A stretch of 64,000 bases of DNA, from positions 33,310,508-33,374,507 of the forward strand of contig CM033718.1 in NCBI GenBank assembly GCA_019671005.1, given 5' to 3'. Of this stretch, positions 47,874-60,003 are shown one piece after another. The position numbers and the translations under genes were made by a program. The first letter of the stretch is position 1; the number at the start of each line of letters is the position of its first letter. The notes under the pieces were generated by a model. The model saw only the letters and a program-made list of their open reading frames with translations. It had not been told where the DNA came from and did not search any database. This stretch comes from Hibiscus mutabilis. Taxonomy: Eukaryota > Streptophyta > Magnoliopsida > Malvales > Malvaceae.

Positions 47874-49149
47874 AAGTGACAATCTGGTTTTTCCTTCACT
47901 AATCTCTAAAATTTGCAAGCTTCATAAATTGTGAAAGCTTGATTCCAACAACACTCAGAAAATCAAGGAAGCAATTACTACTGCTCTATGGAGCCAATTG
48001 TTTAGTTAGCATGAGTCAGCAGATTAGTAATGCCATGTTGCTTGGCAATTGATCTTTATCCTAGGGAACTTTAGTCTCACTAATCACGTAGTATGTCTAG
48101 TTCCCAAGACAAACTTAGGACTTGAAAGTGAACTCATAATATTAAAACAAAAAAGAGACAATACTGGGTTAAAAATAAATAAAAATAAGGCAACAATGTT
48201 TTGCCAAAAGAAAAAAAAATTAGAACACTCCTCTGCCATAGAGACAATAAGTAACTTGGGGCTTCGTGGTTTGCTCCCTCCTATTCTCAAGAGAAGAAAA
48301 CTTTAGGGTATGAGTGTAATGGTTAAGCTAGTGATGTAGCCTGGATTGATGTGGGGGGTTCATGGTTTGCTCCCTCTTACATCTCAGGCCAAACAACATT
48401 GTGACACGGACCTGAAATTTAAAGCCAGCAAAAAAGGAAATCATTGACAAATAAAATAATTATGAGCTTGGACAATAAAGATTTGCTAAGGGAGTTAAAG
48501 GATACTTGATGCAAATTGCCTGCACCTTATGCACACTTCATGATCCTAGAATAGAGTTATATTGTTGCATTTGAATTTGTTGATCTAATGGCATTACTGC
48601 TATAGGATATATGAGGACACAACTAGGCCAGATTATGCTTGCTAGCTTGTGTTGTTAATCAGGAAGTGTAATTGCTAATTTTGTTCGGGGTTAACTCGCC
48701 TTTTATTTTTTCAATAATGGGCTTTCTTATATGGTGCTACTCTATGAGAATACATACAAGGGGCTTTTTTATCTACTTCATCTATGTTATTACTATAATA
48801 TATATATATGGTTGTTGTTTAAAGTCCAAAAACCAAAAATACTACTATTAATTTTTATTTGTTGTTACATCATTGTCCATTTGAGAAAACCCTTAAATAC
48901 TAACTAGTTATATATGTATATGTTCTACTATTATGTTATTACTATAACGTTATATTAATATAGTTATATTGTCTTCTTTTGCTTATTATACATTACTATT
49001 ACTATTACTATTATTATTATCATTATTATTAAGCTAAATTAAAAAGGCCAAAAGATTATTATATATTAAATCAAACAAATAACAATTGAATAAAAAAAAC
49101 CCAAGTTTATATATCAGTCAAATGCATAAGCCCAAACAAATATATGTAC
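47874..49149. other. Interval without a recognisable gene
   Basis: This may hold the end of the Athila-like element, but no LTR boundary can be called. A phrase of about 18 bp (GGTTTGCTCCCTC) appears twice, near 48269 and 48366. A poly-A run lies near 48210 and the sequence becomes very AT-rich after 48770. Confidence 0.5.
48992..49032. repeat. ATT/ACT trinucleotide microsatellite
   Basis: About 41 bp of (ATT)n mixed with ACT and ATC triplets. Confidence 0.9.
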
Positions 49150-49674
49150 ATATATTATATCCGACCCAACTAATTAAACCTAATACTGATGTCCTCCTAT
49201 CTATTGCAACCACCTAATGCTAGCCGTCAGATCCGGATGGGATATGACGGTCCAGATCGATTGAGAGAGACCCTCCAACTTTCCACACGCGCCTCGTCAT
49301 CTTCCCCCGCGTGCGTCACTCGATTGTTCAACTATTTTTGGCCGCGCATGTGCCACATTCCCGCATCTATTGGACTTCTGTAGAAGAAACCAACGGCTGG
49401 GCACCACGTCATCCGTAGCTCAACCACGTGGGTTTGAATCACTAGAGAGTTGTAGCCCACGACATTTGTCTCTTTGTTCCCTATTTCCCTAATGCTCAAT
49501 TACATGCAAAAGGAACAAAATAGCAAAAAATTGTAAAGAAGTTAGGGGACATGCTCAGAAACCCGCTAACAACAGCAGAAACAATATGAATCAAGACAAA
49601 AAGGACGTGTAATTAGCCAATAAGGGATTTTCTGATTTCATTATTTTTTTTCAATTGAGTGTAATATTAGAGGC

Positions 49675-49682
49675 TATATAAC
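49675..49682 (+). promoter_or_regulatory. Possible TATA box of the Ogre-like LTR
   Basis: GGCTATATAACACAAAGCCC in the plus direction, downstream of the GC-rich U3-like stretch. Confidence 0.5.
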
Positions 49683-50749
49683 ACAAAGCCCTAAACTATT
49701 GTAATTCATTCAATAATAAATAGGAATAGAGCAAAAAGAAAAGGCAAGCAAACCCTCAAGCATTTTTGAAGTATAACTCCCTTTCTCATTCATTTTAAAG
49801 CATAACAATCATATAGAAATTAGGTATCGTTTTCTTACCCTAGTGTCATTTCGGTTTCTTTATGCCGTTGTGTTTCCTTTCCGATAATAAGCCCCTTGGT
49901 CTCCCGTGACCATACAGTTGTGAATCAGTGAGAAATCTAACGCCGATGTTTGGTTTCAAAGTTGGGTTTAAATTTTAGATATGTTTTGTTTGACTCTGTT
50001 TTCACAAAAAAAGAAGAGAAGTTTCCATTGTTTTTATGTAAAAGGAGGGTCGAATCGAGCTTTTGGTTAAAAATCGTTTTTTTTTGTGTTTTTTGGGGGT
50101 CACCGGCGCTGAAGCGACTGGTGCGGTGGTTTAAGGTGAAGAGTCCACTAGTTTCTGGAAACCACGATGGTGTTTGGGTTGGTTCAACGATTTTTGGGTT
50201 TATGGATGATCACACGGCGGTGTTTATCCTCGTGTTAGGTTGAAGAATAAGGCCGGGAGAGGTTTGTTATAAAGCTTTTTTATTTTCAATTTTTTTTGTC
50301 CTATATAACCGACCCTTGTTTTTAAATTAGTAAAATTACATTACAAGTCCTTCTGCCCTGCCTTAATAGCGCCCACGGTCCTTCTGCATGGGCAAATCAT
50401 GTTATAGGTCCCTCACATAGGATAATCACGTTTGTTAAGCCATTTTGCTTTTTTTATTACGCCCGTGGTCCTTAAAGTTTATGGGAGTTCTAGAGATTTG
50501 CATGTCTTTCAATTTCCACTTAATTTGAGCCCTAAATTTCAGATTTTGTCAATTTAGTCCAAAGTCCATATTTGAAGCCCCTTTGTAAATCCCATCATTT
50601 TCAGCATGCATATTTAATTTTGGCCTTGCACCTTTTAATTTTTAGTTTCATTTTTGCATTAACTTTGTTGTTTGTCAAGTAATGTGGATGTGTTCGATAC
50701 TAGGTCATATATAATGTATTTTGTTATGCTAGTGTATACTCTTTTTTGG

Positions 50750-51080
50750 TAATATATTCTATAGTATGTAGCATATGGATCTTTTACATAACATGTAATA
50801 TATGACTTTTATATAATTTATACATATAACATATAGTTTTTATAAAATATGTAATATACAACTTATTATAAAACATATAATATAGTTTTTATAAAGTATA
50901 GTATATAGTTTATTATAATATACAATACACAATTTTCTCTATAATATATATGTTTTTTAATATATATAATATAAAGGTTTTTAAAGTATGTAATATAAGT
51001 GTTATAGTGTATATAATACCTAGCTTTTACAATGCATATAATGTAATTCTAAAATAAGTAATATATTTTTATATAAAGTA
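50750..51080. repeat. Degenerate AT-rich minisatellite in the Ogre-like LTR
   Basis: About twelve imperfect units of roughly 24 bp, built on the pattern ATATGTAATATA followed by GTTTTTATAAA. The units are strongly diverged, so the array is old. Confidence 0.65.
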
Positions 51081-52421
51081 AAACACATAGTAAATACACC
51101 TATGTTTATATGTTTGGGCTTTGGGCTTTGCTTTGTGTTGGGCCTAGTTTAGGTGGGCTTCGGGTTTATTAAAGCCTTTGGGTTAGTTTAGGGGTTAATT
51201 TAATTAATTTAGGTCGTGTACTCGTCTATTAGGGGCACGATCCTTAAATTAATTAAGTTAGTTCTAGGATTAGACTCTTTAAAGCCTTAGTTAGGTTTAG
51301 GTTCGGATTAACTTAGTGAATTTAAATTTATCCCGGCTTATTGGGATAAATGTTAAATTCATTAAATTAATTGAATATTTTTTAATCACTTTTAGGAAGA
51401 AATAAATTGCAAGTTTAGATTGGCATTTAATTCTAAAATCATGGTGAATTAACTCAACTTCTTTTAAATAGTGTTTTTGGCTTATTGGAACACTAGTTTA
51501 AAATCGATTGAGTTAATTATCATGTTACAAGATAATTCATAATTTGTTAGGGTTCTCTAGCTTTTTAGGGTTAATACTAGAATCACCTAATTAGAAACTA
51601 GATCACTAATTGAACTTTTATAACTTGGGCCTTTTAGGTTAGGACCTTGGGTGGGCTCTTGTGTGTTTAATTTCCAGGCCCTTGTTTGGAATTCATTTTG
51701 TTTGTCATCATTTGGCCCATTTGATCTACATGCTAATCAGTTTAAATCATAAAACGGGATGTGTTCATTAATTCCGATATTTGTGTCGTAACAGTTTGAG
51801 CTTAAAGGATGTTGACCAAATGTTTGAATTAATCCTTACAGACTCAAGGTAAAATTAAAACTTGACGAAATCATTACATCATATATAAAATGATTGCATC
51901 ATGCATAAATGTGACGTGCGGGATTCGAACCATAAATTAACACAACAGTCGGGCTTATTTGATGTCGGTTTAATCTATGGCCCGATGTATCGTCAACCTT
52001 ATTAATTAAATGTACAATTAATTCTGACCCACCAATTTGATAAAGCCCTTGTAATTAAAGAAGAATTTTCAATTAAGTACACCGATTTAAATTCAATTCA
52101 AATTCCATCAATTGGAAAGCAACAAATATTTTTGTACCGATTACCGGGCGTGATGAGGGTGCTAATCCTTCCCCACACGTAACCAACACCTGAACCCTTT
52201 CAAAACAAATTTCTAGTTCTGTGTTATCCGGCCTACCTTATTCAGGTGATCAGTGGCGACTCCAAGTTTTCATTGTTTTCAAAAGAATAAAATTTTTCAA
52301 AAGAAATCCCTTTAAACTAAGATTTCAAAAGTGCTTTATAGGATAATTCGTATCGATGAATTTTCTAAAAGAAGACCACAACCATATTATTTAAAAAAGA
52401 AAAGGAAAAAACGTCGCTACA

Positions 52422-52439
52422 TGGCGACTCTGCTCAGGA
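52422..52439 (+). other. Primer-binding site, tRNA-Arg type
   Basis: TGGCGACTCTGCTCAGGA follows the LTR end directly. It resembles the tRNA-Arg primer site known for Ogre/Tat elements (TGGCGACTCTGCTGGGGA). It shows that 52440 onwards is the internal region, plus strand. Confidence 0.82.
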
Positions 52440-53238
52440 ATGAATTTTCTTTTTATAAAACAAAAAGAGAGTTAGGTCAAGAAAATATTTGTTGTTTTTA
52501 ATGATAGAAAATTGTTGGAATTTTAATATATTCTGGTAAGGTTGATCCTTTCTTGAAAATGCGACTACGAGTATACAGGCTTTGATAATTAATGGTCTTC
52601 GAATTAATTTTTCATTTAATTTCTAAGGAATCACCAACATTTGTTGCATCATGTTCATCAAGCTCTATACCCAAGCTCCGCCCCTTAAGTGGGAGTGAAA
52701 CTACACATACCCACGTGAGTAGTCCTCTACGGGTCGGTAATTCACTTTCGAAATCCACATCTTTTGACACGTGAGTAGCCCTCTACGTCACTAGGTCGTG
52801 CTTTCCCGCGAACCGCAACCAATTCGCAAGCTTATAATGGGCCAGAATTGGGGTTCTTATTGCTTTGGTAGGTAATAAGATAGGTTCAGGTATCCTCGTC
52901 TAGAACCAAACAAATGTGTGAGAATTTAGGAATCCTACCTCGTTAGAGCCATACGGATAACCCTAGCAAACTCGAATTCATGTGGTTAGGTTTGTTTCCT
53001 TATGTGTTTGCATGGTGCTTATTTTGTTTTGCATTTATCTCTTCTTATTTCCATTTTATTGTTTATCTTATAACTAACGGTTCTTTTTGTTTTCGTCATT
53101 TTTCCTCTTTTACCCTTCTTTTGCAAATCTTATCATATCATGAAGAGCACATTGAGTTGAAAATAGTTTGATGTTAAAGACTAGATCAATAGGATACTTA
53201 GTCCGTACTAGTGATGAAAATAATTTCGATGTTTAGAT

Positions 53239-55380
53239 ATGGTCAAAAGGGGAGCAATTATAGAGAGTATTACCACTAGGTTGAGATCAGCCATGTCAGC
53301 CACGACATTAATGAATACAAAGTTCAATGATGTGTCTGAATTGAAGCCATTTTGGAATAGTTAGGACTTTGAAATGAAGAGTACTTTCAGATAGGAGTAC
53401 GATGACATTGCGTACTTGCTAGAAGCTCTAGTTGATCAAGCACTACTACAAGCCTTGGTGGGTTTTCGGAACTTTGCTTACAACTACTTTACGATTGGTA
53501 ACTTTGACCTAACTCTTACAATCGAAGAGCACCGAGACCTCATAAATTGCAAGAAGATTAACATGAATCGAGTGTACTCAAAGCCAAGTAAGAACAAAGC
53601 CTTCCAAGGAAAGTTGAAGAAGTTCTCAGATATATTATCATCTTGGGTGGAGCATCAAGTCAATACTTGGAACAACAAAGAGTATCTTAAGTGGGAGGGA
53701 TCCTAGCTTTAGCCTCTGTGCATCTTGTTGGCCGAGTTCAGCATAATCTTTTTGCTTTACTGATCTACGAATTGATACTATTTCCCCGAGCATTGGGACT
53801 CATCGATCTATCAGTTTTGAATCTTTTTTATCGTTTTGGATAGCAGGACTAATCCAGTACCTGTAATTATGGCTGAGACTTTTTGATCCTTGAGGTTTTG
53901 TCGAGAGCATGGTGGAGGTCACTTCCGAGTATACCCGTAGCTTTTGACTATTTGGTTCTATAACAACTTTTGGACCAACCCCAGTTTTTCAAGGCCCCTT
54001 TATTACGGCAAGTTCTCGCCCTTTGAAGAATTCCTACGAAAGAATAATTGGCCAACCTGAAGACCCGAGGAAGTATGGCAGGATGTCCTCCGAAACCTAA
54101 AAGAGGAGGATATAGTTTGGAGGGTACCATGGTTTCTAGCAAATAGCATTCTCTATAGATGTGGAGTGCATTCGTGGGTACCATTGCTTGGCCTCTAGGG
54201 GCTTACCGCGTATGGACATCTTCTAGTTTTGAGACAGTACGAGTTGAAACAGTTTGTGCCAGCCACCAAGGGACTAAATGTGTTCAACGTGGATTTTGCA
54301 AAAAAAAAGTGCTACAAGACAATGGTATACAAAGCCTCTTCAACTTGGAACAACGCAAGGCGGGTTAGAATCATAAATGCTCTATACATGGTCACTCTTG
54401 AGTACAAAGCATGGCAATATAATCGTGTCAATGACAACATTCCCTACTTGAATCACAATGGAAAGAGATCTATGGAGGAGAGATTGGTCATGCTGCCTAC
54501 CGAGGATGACTTGATGAGGAACCAACTTGATGAAGAGCGAAAGAGGTACCTCAAGCTCGAGGAGAAAGCCCATCAAGAAAAGTTTGACTTCAAGTTTGAG
54601 AAGACACAGTTCGAAGGAGTGGTTAAAGATCTGCAAAGGAAAAAGGATGACTTGGAACTTGAACTTAAGATGGAGAAAGAAAAGATTCAGAAGCTTAAGA
54701 GGTTGAATAAGAGCAAAAGAGTCGCGAAAGGTGGACCGAGTGAAGGGTTAGAGCTCTGTTTGAAAGCGGAAATAGCAAGAACCGAGAACTACAAAAGAAT
54801 ATTTTATGAGTAAAAAGATCAAGCGCTCGCTTTAACTGAAGAAGTGAAGAATCTATGAATCTCCCACTCGAGATAGATTGAAAAAGAGCAACACCAAAAT
54901 GAAGCTTTGAACGATAAGGTGAAGTGCTTGGAAAAATCTCTTTTCAAGCATAAAGGTTTAACTAGCAAGCTGAAGGTCAGCAACTTGGAGAATCAAGTCT
55001 TGACGACTCGCGTGGAAGAGTTGGAAACCGTGGTTCAACAGCTCAACGATCACTTGGAAAGCCTTAGGAGAGCGATTCATGTATGCATGACGCCGAGTTT
55101 GGAGCAACTACACTTCGCCGCCTACTCAATTTGGAGGCAGGAGCAAGAGATGGAACATTGGATGACCCAGATGTAGGAAGTTGCCCGAAAAATACAGATT
55201 CTGGCGGAAGACGCTACCGAACTCCATGATTGTGTGGACGGTGATTTTGAGGAAAAAGAGAAGATAGTTTGGATTCTACGGGAGATCATTGACCTTGATA
55301 CCACCCTGAAGCCATATGTATATTGGTTCTCTTTGAGTTATTGTAAGAAGACAATGTTTCCGTTAATGAAAGTCGTTTAA
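53239..55380 (+). pseudogene. Ogre/Tat-like ORF1 (extra ORF before gag)
   Basis: One frame from the ATG at 53239 to TAA at 55378-55380 reads as a coherent protein of about 714 codons, interrupted by roughly 14 stops but without an obvious frameshift. The N-terminal half has YLLEALVDQALLQALV, YNYFTIGNFDLTLTIEEH and, near 54130, VPWFLANSILYRCG, then LRQYELKQFVPATKGL and RVNDNIPYLNH. The C-terminal half (from about 54460) is charged, with heptad-like Leu spacing, a likely long coiled coil. The layout matches the plant-specific ORF1 of Ogre-like elements, whose function is unknown. Its position between primer site and gag supports this. Confidence 0.85.
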
Positions 55381-55593
55381 CGATGATATTTGCCAAACTC
55401 AGTGTCGCTATTTGCATTCATGCATGATTCTTTCATTCGCATTCTTTGTTAAAAGTTAATAATCATCTAATTAGTGCATTTTTTTGCATTCTTGATTAAT
55501 TGCCATTTATTAATTAAAAATCTTTATATTTCAAAAAGATTGCATTTTTTATTCTTAAAAATTGTCATCATTCCACACCCTTATCAAACTCGC

Positions 55594-57688
55594 TCACGAT
55601 TGAAGAAAATGGAGGAGAGCTTTGCCAAGTTGGAGGTCGATCTAAACGGCCAGATGGAACGAGGCCAACAAGAATTAAGCTACACCATTATCAAATCTCA
55701 GTAGGATAGGATGAAGGAAATATCCCAGCTGCTACAAGCTCAACTAGGACCAGATCCGAGAGGCAAGAGTACCTTTGAGAATCATGCCCAAAATTCGAGA
55801 GATCGCCCTCATGCCTAGATCATCCAGAACCCCCTGCTCGTTGAACCTTATCTTAATCCCCCACAAGGGGCATCCTCCTCTCATATCGGTCTAGCTCCCC
55901 AGACTCAACAGAAAGTGACCTTCGAGAATCCCAAAGTAGTCGGGGACAACATCTCAGACCTTGATGAGTTGGAGAAATTGAACCAAATGAAGGCAGAATT
56001 CACTAAGCAATTAGAGGATACTCGGAAAGATTTGGAGCAAAAGTTCTGAGTGAAGAAAGACGAGGATGGCTCCTATGGGTTAAGTAGTAGGGAACTCAAT
56101 TTGGTCAACGACGTAGAGATCCCCTATAAGTTCAAGATCCCCAGTTTTGAAAAGTTTGATGGAACCACCTACCCATCTGCTCACATAGTGATGTTTTGCC
56201 ATAAGCTGGCTAGATTTACCAACAACGAGAAGCTCCTAATTCACTATTTTCAGGATACCTTAGTATGATCTACTTCGAGGTGGTATAATCAACTGACCAT
56301 GGCCCAAAGTAAGTCATAGAGGGATATGGCAAAAACTTTCACAGACCAATATAAGCATGTGACCGACATGGTTCCCAACCAATTGCTATTGCAAGGTATG
56401 GAACAAAACGCAACGAGACCCTTCGTGAATACGCCCAAAGATGGCGTGATGTGGTGGCACAAGTTCAACCACCACTTCACGAGCACGAGATCTCCCCAAT
56501 GTTTGTAGACACGCTAAAAGGGACGCTTTATGATCGATTGATCAACAACCCTATCAGCAACCACAGTTTCGGGGCATTCAATTGAAAATTGTGTAGCGTT
56601 CAAGAAGTTCGTTTATAACTTAATCCAGACCGAGGTCTTACAGTTGGGAGAACCAAGCACGACCAACAATCCCTTACCAAATCACGTAGGCCAAGGGGTG
56701 AATGCTATTGAAGATGAGAATCTAGAAAAATAGGGAGAACGTGTTCGAGGTTTGGTCGCTGTGAAGGTGGGTTTTCAAACAGTTGTGTATGGAATGCATT
56801 GATGGGGGAATGGTGATTGTGGAAGAAGGTTATGGCTCGTATTATGAATACAATCAATCGAAAGATCACAAGATTCAAGGTTGTGTGGAGTTCCGTCAGC
56901 TGATACAAGCTATGATGGATAGGAAGGAGATTGAGTTTTTCGAAGAAGATAGAGGAAGGAAGGAAGAGGAAGTTTGTGCATCAGAAATCCATAAGACCAA
57001 GTATAGTTCCAAGAGACCGCTCATTCTCGGTCTCAAGCCAAGCGAAACAAGCGCACCAAAGGTAGCCCCCAAGATGATAATTGCTTCTCCGAGGTCGTTT
57101 CCTTCCAAGGATACGAACAAGGTTCCATGGAACTACACCACAAGCATCACAATGTTGGGTTCCTCTAGTTTACACGGAGTAGAGAATGTAGAAATAGGGA
57201 TGAAACCCATTCAAGAAGAACATTTGGAGCCTAAAACTAGTGAGGCAAAGGATGTGGGCCATCTCACGAGGAGTGGCGATGCTATGCTTCGTAGAACCTA
57301 AAGGCACTAGAGGAACCAAAAAAGAAAGACAAGGAGGTCGAAGTTCAACCTTAGAAAGTTTTCAGAGATGACCCTCCACCGAGAATTAAAAAGCCAGTCA
57401 TAGAAACTCAAGCTTAAGAGTTTTTGAGGTTTTTAAAGCACAACGAGTACAACATCATTGACCAGCTTTAGAGACAGTCAGCTTGAATCACCGTGCTCGA
57501 CCTTTAACTGAACTTAGAGAAGCATCATGAGGTCCTACTAAAGTTTTGAATGAGACCTATGTTGCAAAGGATATCTCAGTTAGGAGGTTGGACCAGAATG
57601 TCAGCCATATCACTGACATTAATGACATTACCTTTGGTGATGACAAAATCCTGGGGAAGGTACGAGATCCAATAAGACCCTAAACATC
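55594..57688 (+). pseudogene. Ogre/Tat-like gag
   Basis: It begins with PYQTRSRLKKMEESFAKLE and a charged helical stretch. The core is at 56110-56480: PYKFKIPSFEKFDGTTYPSA, MFCHKLARFTNNEKLLIHYF, RWYNQL and FTDQYKHVTDMVPN. A TAG at 56317-56319 falls at an expected Trp before RDMAKTF. A frame slip follows near 56410-56440. The region 56783-57301 is open and resembles the gag C-terminus (KDHKIQGCVEFRQLIQ). The expected zinc-knuckle cysteines are largely gone, with Tyr residues in SYYEYNQ. It ends near the protease start. Confidence 0.85.
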
Positions 57689-58066
57689 ACCACTCACTGC
57701 AAAGGTCATGTGCTGCCGGTCGTATTAATTGATAACTACTCCGCATTGAATGTTACGCCGTTAGTTATACTACAAAGACTATCGATCGATAGTTCACATG
57801 TGCAGCCCTGTCATAATACAGTGCGAGCTTTCAATAGGACCTAAAGAGATGTGGTTGGGAAGATAGAAGTACCCCTACCCATTGGTCCTATAGAATATGT
57901 GGTCAATTTTGTGGTTATGGATATTCGGCATTCTTACAACTGCTTATTAGGGAGGCAATGGACACACTCGGCCGGCGTTGTTCTGTCCTTACTCCATCAA
58001 AAGTTGAAGTTTATCACCGAGGGAAAATTAGTGACAGTGAATGCCGAAAAAGACATCGTCGCTTAA
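57689..58066 (+). pseudogene. Ogre/Tat-like aspartic protease
   Basis: VLIDNYSALNV at about 57718-57750 marks the active site: the Asp is present, but the Gly normally two residues later is Tyr. After a TAA at 57841-57843 the frame is open again (GKIEVPLPIGPIEYVVNFVV, YNCLLGRQWTHSAG) to a TAA at 58064-58066. A single clear domain, probably inactive. Confidence 0.85.
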
Positions 58067-58642
58067 GTGACTTCGGACACACCATACATCCACACTGATG
58101 AGGAAGCGATGGATTGTGCCTTTAGGGCCTTGGTACTTGTCAATGCTACCTTTGTTATTGAAGGAAACAAGATTCCATGCCCTAATCTGTCCAATAGCAG
58201 TATGATGGTGGTGTACGAAACCCTAGGTAAAGGAGCAAAGAAAAAGAAAGGCTTGGGAAAGAATTTGCAAGGACGCCTTCGACCCATCAAGGTGATCCAC
58301 AAATTTGATCGCTTCAGACTCGGTTACAAGCCAAACTTCTTACAGAAAAGGAAAGAGTGGAAGAGGAAGCAAGAGGAAGCAAGAGCAAAGGAAGGCTAGG
58401 TTTAGAGGCGAGGACATTCCATGGGCCCCTATCATCTATGGAGACTTCAAATGTGCCTTATATATGGCAGAATTCTTAATATGATGGTGGAAATCCAAGC
58501 AGCGAACCGAGAAGGAGATAGGTGCCTCCAGGAAGAATTGATTAGTGAGGCTCTCGAAGAGATGAACGTGGACATAATTGGTGACAAGAGCGAGGCTAAT
58601 CAATTTTTGGCCAAGATTCACCGTTGCCTTCCTGGAGAATAG
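58067..58642 (+). pseudogene. Protease-RT connecting region with G-patch-like segment
   Basis: An open stretch to 58399 contains MMVVYETLGKGAKKKKGLGK, NLQGRLRPIKVIHKFDRF and LGYKPNF. The GLGK pattern and the basic tail resemble the G-patch seen between protease and RT in Ogre-type elements. A further open part (58421-58642) reads EEMNVDIIGDKSEAN. The role of this segment is not known. Confidence 0.65.
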
Positions 58643-59150
58643 CTCAACAACTGGACCTTTGGGGACGTACCGATATTTTATAGGAACAAGTCAAAGTAAT
58701 GCTGAGAATAATCCTGTTACTTTTGCCCGAAAGTAACGAACATCTTTTGCAAAAAGGGCAGCTATGTCTATCTATATGCTTTAAATGAAATAGACTCTCT
58801 ACTTTTTCCTTCTCAAATGGCAAACACAACATTCATTTCATTTCATTACATTTATTGTTTTACTTAAGTTATTTGTTTATTTTTATATATTTATTTGTTC
58901 ACATCATAAACTATACCTTTCCTTTCATGATACACACTTTCAAAGTAGTGCAGGCCTCAATATAAATTGCATGAATGATGTGGAACCTAATCATGAGGTA
59001 TATGTCGAACGATCCTTGTACTTAGCGGAGGTAAAAGTGGAGGATGAGGGGATTCCCGATAAGCTGCTAAGAATGATGGCTAGTGAGGAAAGCCAAATTC
59101 TCCCACACTAAGAGAGGATAGAGGTTTTGAATTTGGGAACTAACAAAGAA
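58643..59150. other. Low-similarity stretch before the Ogre-like RT
   Basis: Frames are broken. Short pieces such as VERSLYLAEVKVEDEG near 59005 fit the usual linker before RT, so it is decayed polyprotein and not a separate gene. Confidence 0.5.
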
Positions 59151-60003
59151 AGGTAAGAAGTAAAGATTGGAGCCACCCTATCACCAAAAGTCATGCAAGA
59201 GTTGTTGGAATTGCTTGTAGAATTTAAGGATGTATTCGCGTGGTCATACCAGGATATTCTAGGCCTAAACACAGATATTGTAACACATAGGCTCCCCATT
59301 AGGCCGAAATGCAAGCCTGTCCAGCAGAAGCTTCTAAGAATGAGGAAGGACATGTTGTTGAAAATTAGAGAAGAGGTAAAGAAACAGTTTGAAGCTGGTT
59401 TTTTGGAAGTTTCTAAGTACCCCGAATAGGTGGCTAACATAGTGCCGGTGCCGAAAAAGGACGGGAAAGTGCATATGTGTGAGGATTATAGGGACCTTAA
59501 TAAGGTGAGCCCCAAAGACAATTTCCCTTTGCCTCATATTGATACTCAAGTTGACAATACTGCGGGGCATGCTTGGTTTTCCCTTATGGATGGTTTGTTA
59601 GGGTTCAATCAGATCAAAATGCACCCTGAAGATATGGAGAATACCACTTTTGTGACCATGTAGGGCACGTTTTGCTATAAGGTGATGCCTTTTGGATTGA
59701 AGAACGTCGGGGCCACGTATCAAAGAGCCATGGTGACCTTGTTCCATGACATGATGCACAAGGAGGTTGAGGTGTACGTGGATGACATGATAGCCAAGTC
59801 TCGAACCGAAGAGGAACACATTCAAAATATGCGAAAACTCTTCCAAAGGTTAAGAAAGTTTTAGCAGAAACTGAACCCAACCAAATGTACCTTCATGGTA
59901 ACGTCCGGGAAGCTCTTATGTTCCGTAGTAAGTCAGAAAGGCATTGAGATTGATCATGACAAGGTGAAGAAAAATCAAGATCTTTTGCCACCTCAAACTC
60001 AAT
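59151..60003 (+). pseudogene. Ogre/Tat-like reverse transcriptase
   Basis: One frame gives DVFAWSYQDILGL, HRLPIRPKCKPVQQKLLRMR, VANIVPVPKKDGKVHMCEDY, KDNFPLPHIDTQVDNTAG, VMPFGLKNVGATYQRAM, EVYVDDMIAKSRTEEE and KLNPTKCTF. The catalytic YVDD (59774-59785) is intact. Stops TAG at 59427-59429 and 59661-59663 fall at Trp positions, and another TAG follows at 59862. The RT breaks off at about 60000 before the thumb ends. RNase H, integrase and the 3' LTR are missing, since a minus-strand Athila-like element follows. Confidence 0.92.

Larger units (their letters stand above)
49150..52421 (+). repeat. 5' LTR of the Ogre/Tat-like element (start unresolved)
   Basis: The end is set by the tRNA-Arg primer site starting at 52422, just after CTACA. 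The start could not be placed and may be further left. It contains a GC-rich upstream stretch (49210-49420), a TATA-like box near 49675, a 97-codon ORF at 49950-50243 that I do not consider a gene, a degenerate AT minisatellite, and a primer-like word TGGCGACTCC at 52254. Great length is typical of LTRs in this lineage. Confidence 0.75.

Noticed and set aside
49950..50243. A 97-codon plus-strand ORF that looks like a small protein
   Set aside because: It sits inside the Ogre-like LTR downstream of its promoter region and resembles no family I know.
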